Source: JAYRGC01 sp041908065 (GTDB lineage Bacteria > Pseudomonadota > Alphaproteobacteria > UBA9219). From it: a DNA stretch of 7,904 nt. Under the pieces are notes generated by a model that did no database searches, had not been told where the DNA came from, and saw only the letters and a list, made by a program, of their open reading frames with translations. Shown in pieces: positions 1-6,981 of this stretch (the stretch's first letter is position 1; each line of letters begins with the position of its first letter). The stretch covers positions 1 through 7,904 of the forward strand of contig JAYRGC010000037.1 in the NCBI GenBank assembly GCA_041908065.1, written 5' to 3'. The translations under genes were made by a program, and so were the position numbers.

Positions 1-150
1 CGGCGAAGCAATCCAGTGCCACAGGCACAACGGCTCTGGATTGCTTCGCCGCCAAGGGGCGGCTCGCAATGACGCTCCCCACAAAAAAATCAAAGATGTA
101 GTAGCCTTATAAAGACAGCCTTCGGCTGTAACTTCATTAATGACGGCCTT
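1..150 (+). repeat. Palindromic intergenic repeat element, copy 1 (cut at the window edge)
   Basis: This non-coding stretch downstream of cysS holds several hairpins. Arms 1-16 and 36-51 form a perfect 16-bp inverted repeat around a 19-nt loop; inside the loop GTGCC (16-20) can pair with GGCAC (24-28) as an alternative fold. A second hairpin, GCCGCC-AAGG-GGCGGC, lies at 48-63 and is followed by the end motif TCGCAATGACG (64-74). A third hairpin, ACAGCC-TTC-GGCTGT, is at 115-129 and is followed by a second ATGACGGCCTTA end motif. Bases 36-74 are identical to 5190-5228. A-rich unrelated sequence (about 75-110) separates the two parts here. The function is unknown; it resembles the palindromic, MITE-like intergenic repeats of many bacteria. 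It may also act as a 3' processing or termination structure for a convergent transcript. The left end lies outside the window. Confidence 0.85.
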
Positions 151-218
151 ATATGGCGCGCACTTGAACAATGCCCAAAGGCAAAGTCGGCAACCGATCG
201 CCTTCGCTTGCGCCGGAT

Positions 219-1634
219 TCACGTTGCGGGCGATGCGCCACGTTTCCATGTGGTTCCTGACGCGCCGTCTTCCAGAATGACTCCGGCGGCGGCCAAGCTG
301 TCGCGGATGCGGTCGGAAGCGGCGAAGTCGCGGGCGGCGCGGGCGGCTTTGCGCTCGGCTATCAGGCGTTCTATCTCGGCGTCGCTTAACGCTTGCGCGA
401 TAGCCGACTTAGGCGTCCAGCGGAACCAAGCCTCGGCGTCCGACATCAACACTCCCAAGGCCTGCCCCGCCGCTTTCAATGCCGTTCTCGCCGCCGCCTT
501 TTCCGCTTCGCCCGTGGCCGAGTTCAGGGCGTTGGCCAGCTCGTGGATATGGGAGATCGCCAAAGGCGTGTTCAGGTCGTCCAAAAGCGCGTCTTCGACC
601 GCTTGCGGCACCGAGGCTGAGGCCGATGCCGACGGGGCTGCGGGCGGCGGGGAGTTTCTCAAAGCCCCGTACCAGCGATCCAAGGTAGTCTTGGCGCGTT
701 GCAGCGCGTCTTGGGAAAAATCCAGCGGTTGGCGATATTGCGCCGATAACAAAGCCAGACGCAGGGCTTCCCCGGGAATTTTCTCCAGCAATTCTCGCAC
801 GGTGAATATATTGCCCAAGGACTTGGACATTTTATCGCTGCCCATGGTCAAAAAGCCGTTGTGCATCCAGTATTTGGCCAAAGGCGCGCCGGAGTGGGCG
901 CAACGGCTCTGGGCGATTTCGTTTTCATGGTGGGGGAAGATCAAATCCAGCCCGCCGCCGTGTATGTCGAAGGTATCGCCGAGAATGTCTCCCGACATGG
1001 CCGAGCATTCGATGTGCCACCCGGGGCGTCCGCGCCCCCACGGGCTTTGCCAACCCTGCTGATCCGGAGAGCTAGGTTTCCAGAGGACGAAATCGGCGGG
1101 ATCTTTTTTGTAAGGAGCCACCTCGACCCGCGCCCCTGCGATCAGCTCGTCGCGGGAGCGGCGAGAAAGCTGGCCGTATTCCTGCATCGACGGCACGTTG
1201 AACATGACGTGACCTTCGGCGGAATAGGCGTGTCCCGTCGCTACCAGCTTTTCGATAAGGGCTATCATCTGCGCGATATAGGCGGTGGCGCGGGGTTCGA
1301 CGTCGGGCGGCAAGGCGTTCAAGGCCGCCATGTCTTCGTGGAACGCGGCGGTGGTGCGGGCGGTTATGGTCGATATAGGTTCTCCGCTTTCCTTCGCCCG
1401 AGCCATTATCTTGTCGTCCACGTCCGTGATGTTGCGAACATAGGTGACGCGCGGCCAATGCCGCTTCAGCAGGCGGTAAAGCGTGTCGAAGACCACGACG
1501 GGGCGGGCGTTGCCGATGTGCGCGAAGCTGTAGACAGTTGGGCCGCAGACGTACATGCGGACATGCGAGGCGTCCAAAGGCTCGAACTTTTCCTTGTTGC
1601 GCGAAAGGGTGTTGTGGACGAAAAGCTGCGACAT
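219..1634 (-). CDS. cysS: Cysteinyl-tRNA synthetase (class I)
   Basis: The 471-aa cytoplasmic enzyme activates cysteine with ATP and charges tRNA-Cys. Visible landmarks are the class I signature HIGN at residues 39-42 within VCGPTVYSFAHIGNARP, and KMSKS at 268-272. The expected catalytic zinc ligands are present: C30, C210 (WHIEC), H235 and E239 (PHHENE). HGGGLDLIFPHHENE (226-240) is typical of CysRS. The C-terminal DALR-type anticodon-binding helical region runs from about 345 to the end, and the length is normal for the family. A low-complexity Ser/Ala/Pro stretch at about 329-343 links the catalytic core to the C-terminal region. The ATG at 1634 lies 21 bp after the stop of the ThyX-like gene, with a weak purine-rich site (CGGAAA) just before it. 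It is therefore probably the second gene of a two-gene operon. Assignment is very secure. Confidence 0.98.
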   Translation of the reverse strand: MSQLFVHNTLSRNKEKFEPLDASHVRMYVCGPTVYSFAHIGNARPVVVFDTLYRLLKRHWPRVTYVRNITDVDDKIMARAKESGEPISTITARTTAAFHEDMAALNALPPDVEPRATAYIAQMIALIEKLVATGHAYSAEGHVMFNVPSMQEYGQLSRRSRDELIAGARVEVAPYKKDPADFVLWKPSSPDQQGWQSPWGRGRPGWHIECSAMSGDILGDTFDIHGGGLDLIFPHHENEIAQSRCAHSGAPLAKYWMHNGFLTMGSDKMSKSLGNIFTVRELLEKIPGEALRLALLSAQYRQPLDFSQDALQRAKTTLDRWYGALRNSPPPAAPSASASASVPQAVEDALLDDLNTPLAISHIHELANALNSATGEAEKAAARTALKAAGQALGVLMSDAEAWFRWTPKSAIAQALSDAEIERLIAERKAARAARDFAASDRIRDSLAAAGVILEDGASGTTWKRGASPAT

Positions 1635-1655
1635 TTTCCGATACTTTCCGATGAG

Positions 1656-3113
1656 TTACGCCGCCGACACTATGTCGTGTTCGCCGCGCTTGGCCGTCCA
1701 CGATTCCTCGTCCATGTCGGCGTGCAAGGCCATGGCGGGGAAATCAGCCTTCAGGATTTTCGCCATGCCCTGCGCTATCGTCCGCAACGAGGGATGGACG
1801 GTCTTGGCCGAGCGCAGCTCCGCCACATAGACCATTTCCGGAACCGAGTACGCGACGTGAACCAAGGCCGACGTTCCCATGGGGAAAAGATATTGGTCGA
1901 GCAGAGGGGAGGACTGCCCGCCTACCGCCGCCGCCGTTTCCGATATTCGGCGGTATTGCGCCTCCATTTCCTCGGACAAGGAGGCGAAGACGGGGGAGGG
2001 CAGGAAAGCCCGCAGTTGTTCCGCATACCATCCGTGCATCCCGAATCGGCTATCTACCAAAGGCATTCGGCAAACCCCGTTGCGGTGGCGTTGCAGATCG
2101 CGGAACGAGCCGAAGTCCAAAAGGAATAACAGGTTATAACGTCCGTAGGATTCCATCCGCCACGGCAAAGGGGCTCCTTGCGGGCGGGAGGCTAGGACGG
2201 GTTTTTCCCATCGGTTGACGCCCTCCACGTCCACGGCGTCGCGGCGGACGATTATCCCGCCTTGGCGCAGGGATTCGATTTCGCCCGTTGTCGCCGCATG
2301 GCGAGCCAGCGCGTCATCGGCGGACAAGTAATGCGAGGTTTCGGCATTGGCGGCCAAATAGGCTTCTCGCGGAGACGAAAGCGCGGCGGCGGCGTCCATA
2401 TCGTCGGCGCGGAAGCTGTGGGGATAGCGTTCCATCAGCTTGGCGAAGATTTCGGCGGATACCGCCCGCAGCTCCGGCAAAGGATGATGTTTCAATCGGC
2501 GCAGATGGTCGCGGGCGTGGCGCAAAGTGGTGCTCCAGCTCAGCAGCGTCGTAGCCCCTATCGGCAACAATCCCCGCGCCACGTCGAAGGCGCGGGCTTG
2601 CACCGCGTTCTTCCATATCTTTTCGCTTTTGTAGGCGGCGGGATCGAAGGGGTAGCGTTCGGCCATCGCCTCCGCCAGTCGCGGCAATACGGAGGAGTAA
2701 AGCTCCATCCATTTGTCCTGAACGGCCTTGGCGGCGGGATGAGAATAGGGATCGACAGCCGCTTGCCGCGAAAAATCCAAATATCTGGTGGATGCCTCTT
2801 GTCCGTTGTAAAGGGGGCTGTCTTGTATCGCCTTGGCGGCCAGCATCGACACTTGCTCGATAAAGCAGGTGGTAGCCCCGCAATCGCCGATGGAGGCGTG
2901 GCCGTAGCCGACGTAATATTGATCCATGAACTTGCCGCTTCCGGTCTGGGATAATTTTTCCAGATGCGTTACGACGCTGGCCGGACTGCGGGAATATAAC
3001 GCCTGAAGCATGGCGATGTCCTCGGGGTGGCGGTCGTCTATGACGAAAATGTCGCGCGGCATTCCGTTTTGCTCCCCGTTTGGTTCTACTCTTGCGGCTC
3101 CAACATAACCCAT
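1656..3113 (-). CDS. Tandem-domain ThyX-like (FAD-dependent thymidylate synthase-like) protein
   Basis: The 485-aa protein is about twice the usual ThyX length and contains two ThyX-like halves. The first (about 20-225) has GYGHASIGDC (69-78), a partial signature N103-x-x-E106-x-S108-x-R110-Y111, and the typical C-terminal region ARGLLPIGATT (179-189) with LPELRAVS (212-219). Its RHR triplet is missing. The second half (about 320-465) has RDLQRHRNGVCR (338-349) with RHR at 342-344, then LFPMGTSALV and ELRS...VHPSLR near 432-444, but lacks the N-x-x-E-x-S-x-R-Y part. In classical ThyX these elements form one FAD/dUMP-binding signature, so function as a thymidylate synthase is unproven; the protein could use another nucleotide or be non-catalytic. 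The ATG at 3113 was chosen because GAAGG sits about 8 nt upstream; a longer in-frame reading would run deep into ccoG. It lies 21 bp before cysS. Family call is firm, function is not. Confidence 0.85.
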   Translation of the reverse strand: MGYVGAARVEPNGEQNGMPRDIFVIDDRHPEDIAMLQALYSRSPASVVTHLEKLSQTGSGKFMDQYYVGYGHASIGDCGATTCFIEQVSMLAAKAIQDSPLYNGQEASTRYLDFSRQAAVDPYSHPAAKAVQDKWMELYSSVLPRLAEAMAERYPFDPAAYKSEKIWKNAVQARAFDVARGLLPIGATTLLSWSTTLRHARDHLRRLKHHPLPELRAVSAEIFAKLMERYPHSFRADDMDAAAALSSPREAYLAANAETSHYLSADDALARHAATTGEIESLRQGGIIVRRDAVDVEGVNRWEKPVLASRPQGAPLPWRMESYGRYNLLFLLDFGSFRDLQRHRNGVCRMPLVDSRFGMHGWYAEQLRAFLPSPVFASLSEEMEAQYRRISETAAAVGGQSSPLLDQYLFPMGTSALVHVAYSVPEMVYVAELRSAKTVHPSLRTIAQGMAKILKADFPAMALHADMDEESWTAKRGEHDIVSAA

Positions 3114-3197
3114 TGTTTTACCTTCTATCAACAGTTGGTGGTAGAGAATGCGGCTGAATAGGGTGATTCGCTCCCATAATTTTCCAAGGAGATTTCC
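3114..3197. promoter_or_regulatory. Divergent intergenic region between the ThyX-like gene and ccoG
   Basis: These 84 bp must carry the start signals for both divergent transcription units, by inference from gene orientation. Ribosome binding sites are clear: AAGGAG about 6-8 nt before the ccoG ATG on the plus strand, and GAAGG before the ThyX-like ATG on the minus strand. A short palindrome CAACAGTTG lies at 3130-3138. No convincing -35/-10 pair and no good TTGAT-N4-ATCAA (FNR/FixK) box is visible; only a single ATCAA half-site is seen near 3128. Regulation of ccoG by oxygen is therefore not supported by this sequence. Confidence 0.4.
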
Positions 3198-4634
3198 ATG
3201 GAAGTAGACGACATACAGCTTTTCGAAAAGCAGCACGACGTTTATCCCGCCAAAGTGCAGGGACGGTATCGCAGGCTGAAATGGGCAGCCATAGGCGCGC
3301 TTATGGCCATCTATTATATCGTACCGTGGATAAGATGGGATCGCGGTCCTAACGCTCCCGACCAAGCGGTGCTGATAGACCTTCCGGCGCGTCGGGCTTG
3401 GTTCTTTTTCATCGAGATATGGCCGCAAGAGGTTTATTACCTGACCGGCATACTGATACTCGCCGCCGTCGGCCTGTTTTTCGTCACCAGCATGTTCGGG
3501 CGGGTGTGGTGCGGATACGCTTGTCCGCAGACCGTGTGGACGGATCTGTTCGTTTGGGCGGAGCGATTGTTTCAAGGGGATCGCAACGCCCGCATGAAGC
3601 TGGACAAGCTGCCTTTGTGGTCGTTCGAGCGGATATGGAAAAAGGTTCTCACTCACGCCCTATGGATAATAATCGGGCTGCTGACGGGCGGAGCGTGGGT
3701 GATGTATTTCAACGACGCGCCGTCGTTGGTGCGCGACGCTATGGCCGGACACGTTTCCTTCAACGTGGCCTTGTGGGTTTTGGGGCTGACGTTTTCCACC
3801 TACGTCATGGCCGGATACGCGAGGGAGCAGGTATGCACGTATATGTGCCCTTACGCCCGCTTTCAATCGGCTATGTTCGACCGCGACACCCTGATTATCG
3901 GTTACGATTCCGATCGCGGAGAAAAACGCGCTCCCCACAAGCAGGGAGAAGGCTGGGAGGGGCGCGGGCATTGCGTGGACTGCAATCGTTGCGTTTTCGT
4001 TTGCCCGATGGGGATAGACATCCGCAACGGGCTACAGATGCAGTGCATCGCGTGCGGTTTGTGCATAGACGCCTGCAATCAGGTGATGGACAAGGTGGGC
4101 TTGCCTCGGGGGCTGGTGCGCTACGACACCGAGGGCGATCAGGAAGAGAGGAGGGCGGCGCGCAAGGCCGGCTTGCCGTTTAGAGAGCATTTCCGCATCC
4201 TGCGTCCGCGAACCTTCTATTACATGGCGATACTGCTCTTGGTATCGGGCATTATGGCCGCCGGATTGATAGTGCGCGGCAAGATGGATCTGCACGTCTT
4301 GCACGACCGCAATCCTTTATTAGTGCGTTTGACCGACGGTTCTGTTCGCAACGGGTACACCATCCGTATCCTCAACAAGGCGCACGAGAAGAAGACTTTC
4401 GAGTTGAAGGCCGACGGCCTGCCGAAGATGTTGCTCAAGATGCACGGCGCAGGCGGGCAAACGGCGGAATCCATAGAGGTTAAACCAGACGGCGCGGAGG
4501 AATTCCGCGTCATGTTGGCCGCTCCTGAGGAATCCTTGCCGGAACAAAGATACGACATTACCTTCACGCTGATCGACAAGGCCACAGGAACGTCGCAGGA
4601 TGTGAAATCCATGTTCATCACGAGGACGCCATGA
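3198..4634 (+). CDS. ccoG: Cytochrome cbb3 oxidase accessory ferredoxin-type protein CcoG (FixG/RdxA)
   Basis: This 478-aa polytopic membrane protein belongs to the CcoG/FixG/RdxA family. The family is needed for maturation of cbb3-type cytochrome c oxidase and has been linked to reduction of copper for its delivery to the oxidase. Hydrophobic segments lie at about 28-46, 81-98, 153-170, 187-206 and 340-358. Two classic [4Fe-4S] motifs are intact: C259-x2-C262-x2-C265-x3-C269-P and C283-x2-C286-x2-C289-x3-C293. Family cysteine motifs WCGYACPQTVW (104-114) and CTYMCPYARF (213-222) are also present. The C-terminal part after the last membrane segment (about 375-478) fits the Ig-like periplasmic FixG_C domain. 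Length is normal. The start has AAGGAG at the right spacing. Its stop overlaps the next start (ATGA), as expected of a ccoGH operon, but ccoNOQP is not upstream. Confidence 0.97.
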   Translation: MEVDDIQLFEKQHDVYPAKVQGRYRRLKWAAIGALMAIYYIVPWIRWDRGPNAPDQAVLIDLPARRAWFFFIEIWPQEVYYLTGILILAAVGLFFVTSMFGRVWCGYACPQTVWTDLFVWAERLFQGDRNARMKLDKLPLWSFERIWKKVLTHALWIIIGLLTGGAWVMYFNDAPSLVRDAMAGHVSFNVALWVLGLTFSTYVMAGYAREQVCTYMCPYARFQSAMFDRDTLIIGYDSDRGEKRAPHKQGEGWEGRGHCVDCNRCVFVCPMGIDIRNGLQMQCIACGLCIDACNQVMDKVGLPRGLVRYDTEGDQEERRAARKAGLPFREHFRILRPRTFYYMAILLLVSGIMAAGLIVRGKMDLHVLHDRNPLLVRLTDGSVRNGYTIRILNKAHEKKTFELKADGLPKMLLKMHGAGGQTAESIEVKPDGAEEFRVMLAAPEESLPEQRYDITFTLIDKATGTSQDVKSMFITRTP

Positions 4635-5134
4635 TGAAAACCTCCCCCGCATCTTCGCCGCAGGCCGGAGACTATCGCTGGGTTCCTTGGGCTTTTGTGG
4701 CTTTCTTCGCCGTGATCTTCGCCGTGTTAGGCGGGATGGTGTGGCTGTCGCTTGACGGATACACCGGTTTGGTGACTGAGCAGGCCTATAACAAAGGGTT
4801 GGCCTACAACAAAACCATCGCTGCGGCGCAAAAGCAGGAAGCGTTGGGCTGGACAGGCGAGATAACAGCCTCGCCTTCGCCTGAAGGGGCGGCGGTGTCG
4901 TTTTTATTGCGCGATTCCTCCGGCAAGCCTTTGGACGGGGCTGCGGCCAAGTTGTGGATGATCCGTCCCACGCAGGCCGGTTTCGACGTGGTTTCCGATC
5001 TTAAGCCTTTGGGCGGAGGAAAATACGCCGCCCAAGTGGCTTTGCCGTTGCGCGGGTTATGGGACGCCAAGGTGTCCGCCGTAGTCGGCGCGGAAAGCTA
5101 TCAGATCGCTCGTCGTTTGGTCGTGGCGCAATAG
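4631..5134 (+). CDS. fixH: FixH/CcoH family cbb3 oxidase assembly protein
   Basis: This 167-aa protein has one N-terminal membrane anchor (about 18-42) and a periplasmic domain. The stretch after the anchor, EQAYNKGLAYNKTIAAAQ followed by EALGW, is the conserved signature of FixH, and the C-terminal portion is the expected beta-rich domain. FixH/CcoH proteins take part in assembly and stability of the cbb3 oxidase and may remain associated with it. The gene overlaps the ccoG stop by 4 bp, indicating translational coupling. An ATG at 4634, one codon further in, is an equally possible start. No ccoI (copper P-type ATPase) or ccoS follows; the next sequence is a repeat element and a convergent gene. 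Assignment is secure from sequence plus context. Confidence 0.93.
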   Translation: MMKTSPASSPQAGDYRWVPWAFVAFFAVIFAVLGGMVWLSLDGYTGLVTEQAYNKGLAYNKTIAAAQKQEALGWTGEITASPSPEGAAVSFLLRDSSGKPLDGAAAKLWMIRPTQAGFDVVSDLKPLGGGKYAAQVALPLRGLWDAKVSAVVGAESYQIARRLVVAQ

Positions 5135-5140
5135 CAGCAA

Positions 5141-5291
5141 GCGTCGCCATTGCGACGCGAAGCAATCCAGACCTTATGGAGCAACGGCACTGGATTGCTT
5201 CGCCGCCAAGGGGCGGCTCGCAATGACGCCTAAACTCAAGGGCGACGCTCGCAACGACGGCCTTTGGCCGTAACTTTGCATGACGGCCTTA
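5141..5291 (+). repeat. Palindromic intergenic repeat element, copy 2 (complete)
   Basis: This copy lies between the convergent 3' ends of fixH and the receiver gene. It begins with hairpin GCGTCGC-CATT-GCGACGC (5141-5158). The perfect 14-bp stem GCGAAGCAATCCAG (5157-5170) / CTGGATTGCTTCGC (5190-5203) follows, with a 19-nt loop, the same loop length as copy 1. Next comes GCCGCC-AAGG-GGCGGC (5202-5217). Outer arms CATTGCGA (5148-5155) and TCGCAATG (5218-5225) enclose the core, so the whole core is a nested palindrome. A side unit carries ACGGCC-TTT-GGCCGT (5257-5271). Bases 5190-5228 are identical to 36-74. Either strand could form a strong RNA hairpin, so it could serve as a shared 3' end for fixH and the receiver gene, though no T-run follows the stems. 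Confidence 0.88.
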
Positions 5292-5304
5292 ATAGTCCTT
5301 GCGT

Positions 5305-5700
5305 TCAGGACGCGCTTTCCGGATCGGAAAGCTCCCTAGCCTTTTTGACAATCTCATTCAAATTGGCGGCGGAGACGGGTTTGTTCAGGAAGCCGAACGC
5401 TCCTGCTGACATGGCTTCTTCCCGCGTCTTAGGCGAGTTGTCTCCGGTGACGATTATCACGGGAAGATCCGGATAGGCGTGGTGCGCCGTCCGCAAAATC
5501 TCCAATCCGTTCATATCCGGTAGATTCAAGTCCAGAATTATCACCGCAGGTTTGAATTGCTTAAGACAGGATAATATCTCTATCCCCGATCCTTCGGTCA
5601 CTACGGTGTACTTTTCGCCGTCGAGATATTCGGAATATATCCCGGCAAGCGCGGGAACGTCTTCGACGATCAGGACGGTGGATTTTTGCGGCATGGACAT
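5305..5700 (-). CDS. Stand-alone response regulator receiver domain protein
   Basis: The 131-aa protein is a single CheY-like receiver domain with no output domain. Expected residues are all present: acidic pair E13-D14 (LIVEDV), phospho-acceptor D57 in LDLNLPDMNG (56-65), T85 in IIVTGDNS and K107 in FLNKP (104-108). It probably receives phosphate from a histidine kinase and acts through protein contacts, but no kinase or partner lies in the window, so its pathway cannot be named. The start at 5700 (MSMPQKS) was chosen because GAGGTGA lies about 5 nt upstream; ATG at 5694 is possible. An in-frame extension to 5802 reads into the divergent promoter region and does not resemble a receiver. It is convergent with fixH and divergent from the FNR gene. 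The family is certain, the role unknown. Confidence 0.93.
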   Translation of the reverse strand: MSMPQKSTVLIVEDVPALAGIYSEYLDGEKYTVVTEGSGIEILSCLKQFKPAVIILDLNLPDMNGLEILRTAHHAYPDLPVIIVTGDNSPKTREEAMSAGAFGFLNKPVSAANLNEIVKKARELSDPESAS

Positions 5701-5886
5701 CGGCTCACCTCGAATATTTTGGGACGGGATAATTTTTACGCTGAGATATTGCGCGGCAAAGGTTAGCATTTGATAAACGAGTATTACACAATTTTCGGGC
5801 AATCGCCTTTAATCTCTTGATGCTTTGGCCGCCGTGGTCTAAATGCTTTATGCTGTTGTCGCAACCATTGGAATAGCGAAGGAAAA
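5701..5886. promoter_or_regulatory. Divergent promoter region between the receiver gene and the FNR gene
   Basis: This AT-richer 186-bp gap must contain promoters for both flanking genes, by inference from orientation. On the plus strand a weak candidate for the reductase gene is TTGATG (5817-5822), a 17-nt spacer and TAAATG (5840-5845); the -35 is reasonable and the -10 poor. On the minus strand no clear pair was found. There is no sign of a riboswitch, transcription factor palindrome or small gene. Confidence 0.4.
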
Positions 5887-6942
5887 ATGAGCGAGACTTC
5901 ATCGACGAATCCGATCCGGACCGACGCCGTGATCGTGGGCGCGGGGCCGGTTGGACTGTTCGCCGTGTTCGAATTGGGGCTGAACGACATAAAATGCCAT
6001 CTGGTGGACATTCTGGATCGCCCGGGCGGCCAATGCGCCGAGCTGTACCCCGAAAAGCCGATATACGACATTCCGGCCATTCCTTCCTGCACCGGAGCCG
6101 AGCTGGTGGACAAGCTGATGGAGCAGATAAAGCCCTTCAACCCCACCTTTCATCTAGGGCAGATGGCCGAGAGCATGGAGAAAACTCCCGAAGGTTTGTG
6201 GCGGATAACCACGGATCGCGGCACCGTTCTGGAATCGCAGATAGTGGTTCTGGCGGCCGGAGGAGGCAGCTTCGTTCCTAAAAAGCCGCCGATAAAGGGG
6301 TTGGAGGAATACGAGGGCAAATCCTTGTTCTATTCCGTTCGTAAGATGGAGAGCTTTCGCGGCAAGGAAATCATAGTGGCGGGCGGCGGGGATTCCGCGC
6401 TCGACTGGGCTATCAACCTCCAGCCCTTGGCGAAAAAAATAACTCTGGTGCATCGCCGCGACGAATTCCGCGCCGCGCCGGATTCGGTCGCCAAGATGCG
6501 AGCCTTGGTGGCTTCGGGAAAGATGTCTTTGGAAATAGCCAACATGACGGCTGTGAACGGCTCGGGCGGACAGGTGTCGGGCGTCACCTTGCAAAGCGAC
6601 GCCAAGGGAGTGTACGAGGCTCCGTGCGAGGCGTTGCTGGCTTTCTACGGCCTGACCATGAAACTGGGGCCGGTGGCGAACTTTGGCTTGAGCCTCAGCG
6701 ACAACCTGATTCCGGTGGACACGGCCGCTTTCGAAACCAGTCTGCCCACGGTATTCGCCATCGGCGACATCAACACCTACCCGGGCAAGATGAAGCTGAT
6801 ACTTTCCGGCTTCCACGAAGCGGCTTTGATGGCTAAAAAGGCGTTCATGTACGTTCACCCCGACCGGCGGTATCGCTTCCAGTACACGACTTCCTCAAGC
6901 GAGGTTCAACATCGCTTGGGCGTGGACGAAAAAGCGGCATAA
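5887..6942 (+). CDS. Ferredoxin--NADP+ reductase, thioredoxin-reductase-like type
   Basis: The 351-aa cytoplasmic FAD enzyme moves electrons between NADPH and ferredoxin (EC 1.18.1.2). The N-terminal FAD-binding fold shows VIVGAGPVGL (G18-x-G20-x-x-G23), followed by RPGGQCAELYPEKPIYDIP (45-63), a hallmark of this FNR group. The NADPH domain shows AGGGDSALDW (165-174) and VHRRDEFRA (188-196), whose arginines suit the 2'-phosphate of NADPH. The second FAD contact is FAIGDINTYPGKMKL (about 290-304). The CxxC redox pair of true thioredoxin reductases is absent, which separates it from TrxB. The C-terminal tail with QYTTSSSEVQHRLGV is typical of this type. The start has GAAGG about 6 nt upstream. 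The ferredoxin gene begins 39 bp downstream and is the likely electron partner. Confidence 0.96.
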   Translation: MSETSSTNPIRTDAVIVGAGPVGLFAVFELGLNDIKCHLVDILDRPGGQCAELYPEKPIYDIPAIPSCTGAELVDKLMEQIKPFNPTFHLGQMAESMEKTPEGLWRITTDRGTVLESQIVVLAAGGGSFVPKKPPIKGLEEYEGKSLFYSVRKMESFRGKEIIVAGGGDSALDWAINLQPLAKKITLVHRRDEFRAAPDSVAKMRALVASGKMSLEIANMTAVNGSGGQVSGVTLQSDAKGVYEAPCEALLAFYGLTMKLGPVANFGLSLSDNLIPVDTAAFETSLPTVFAIGDINTYPGKMKLILSGFHEAALMAKKAFMYVHPDRRYRFQYTTSSSEVQHRLGVDEKAA

Positions 6943-6981
6943 AGTTAATGCAGGCAGAAACCAGACAGAGGATTTAGGAAA

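Noticed and set aside
1..150. CRISPR array or tRNA-like gene in the repeat regions
   Set aside because: The repeats are not regularly spaced with unique spacers, and no acceptor stem, anticodon loop or TTCGA-type T-loop can be put together.
208..1062. Plus-strand open frame (284 codons) antisense to the 3' part of cysS
   Set aside because: It lies opposite certain coding sequence, has an Ala/Ser/Arg-rich translation and no family resemblance.
861..2129. Long plus-strand open frame (422 codons) antisense to cysS and the ThyX-like gene
   Set aside because: It spans parts of two well-supported minus-strand genes, has no recognisable domain and an Arg/Gly/His-rich composition typical of an antisense shadow in GC-rich DNA.
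2262..2954. Plus-strand open frame (230 codons) antisense to the ThyX-like gene
   Set aside because: The minus-strand frame shows clear family motifs throughout; this one shows none.
3175..3180. CATAAT as a -10 box for ccoG
   Set aside because: It sits only about 6 bp before the ribosome binding site and has no matching -35 hexamer 16-18 bp upstream.
3114..3197. FNR/FixK-type binding site before ccoG
   Set aside because: Only one ATCAA half-site is present; the partner half at the proper spacing matches too poorly.
3114..3656. N-terminal extension of the ThyX-like protein by 181 residues
   Set aside because: The extension is antisense to the start of ccoG, has no ThyX similarity, and a good ribosome binding site precedes the ATG at 3113.
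5701..5802. 34-residue N-terminal extension of the receiver protein
   Set aside because: The receiver fold begins a few residues after the ATG at 5700, which has a strong GAGGTGA site; the extension occupies the probable promoter region.
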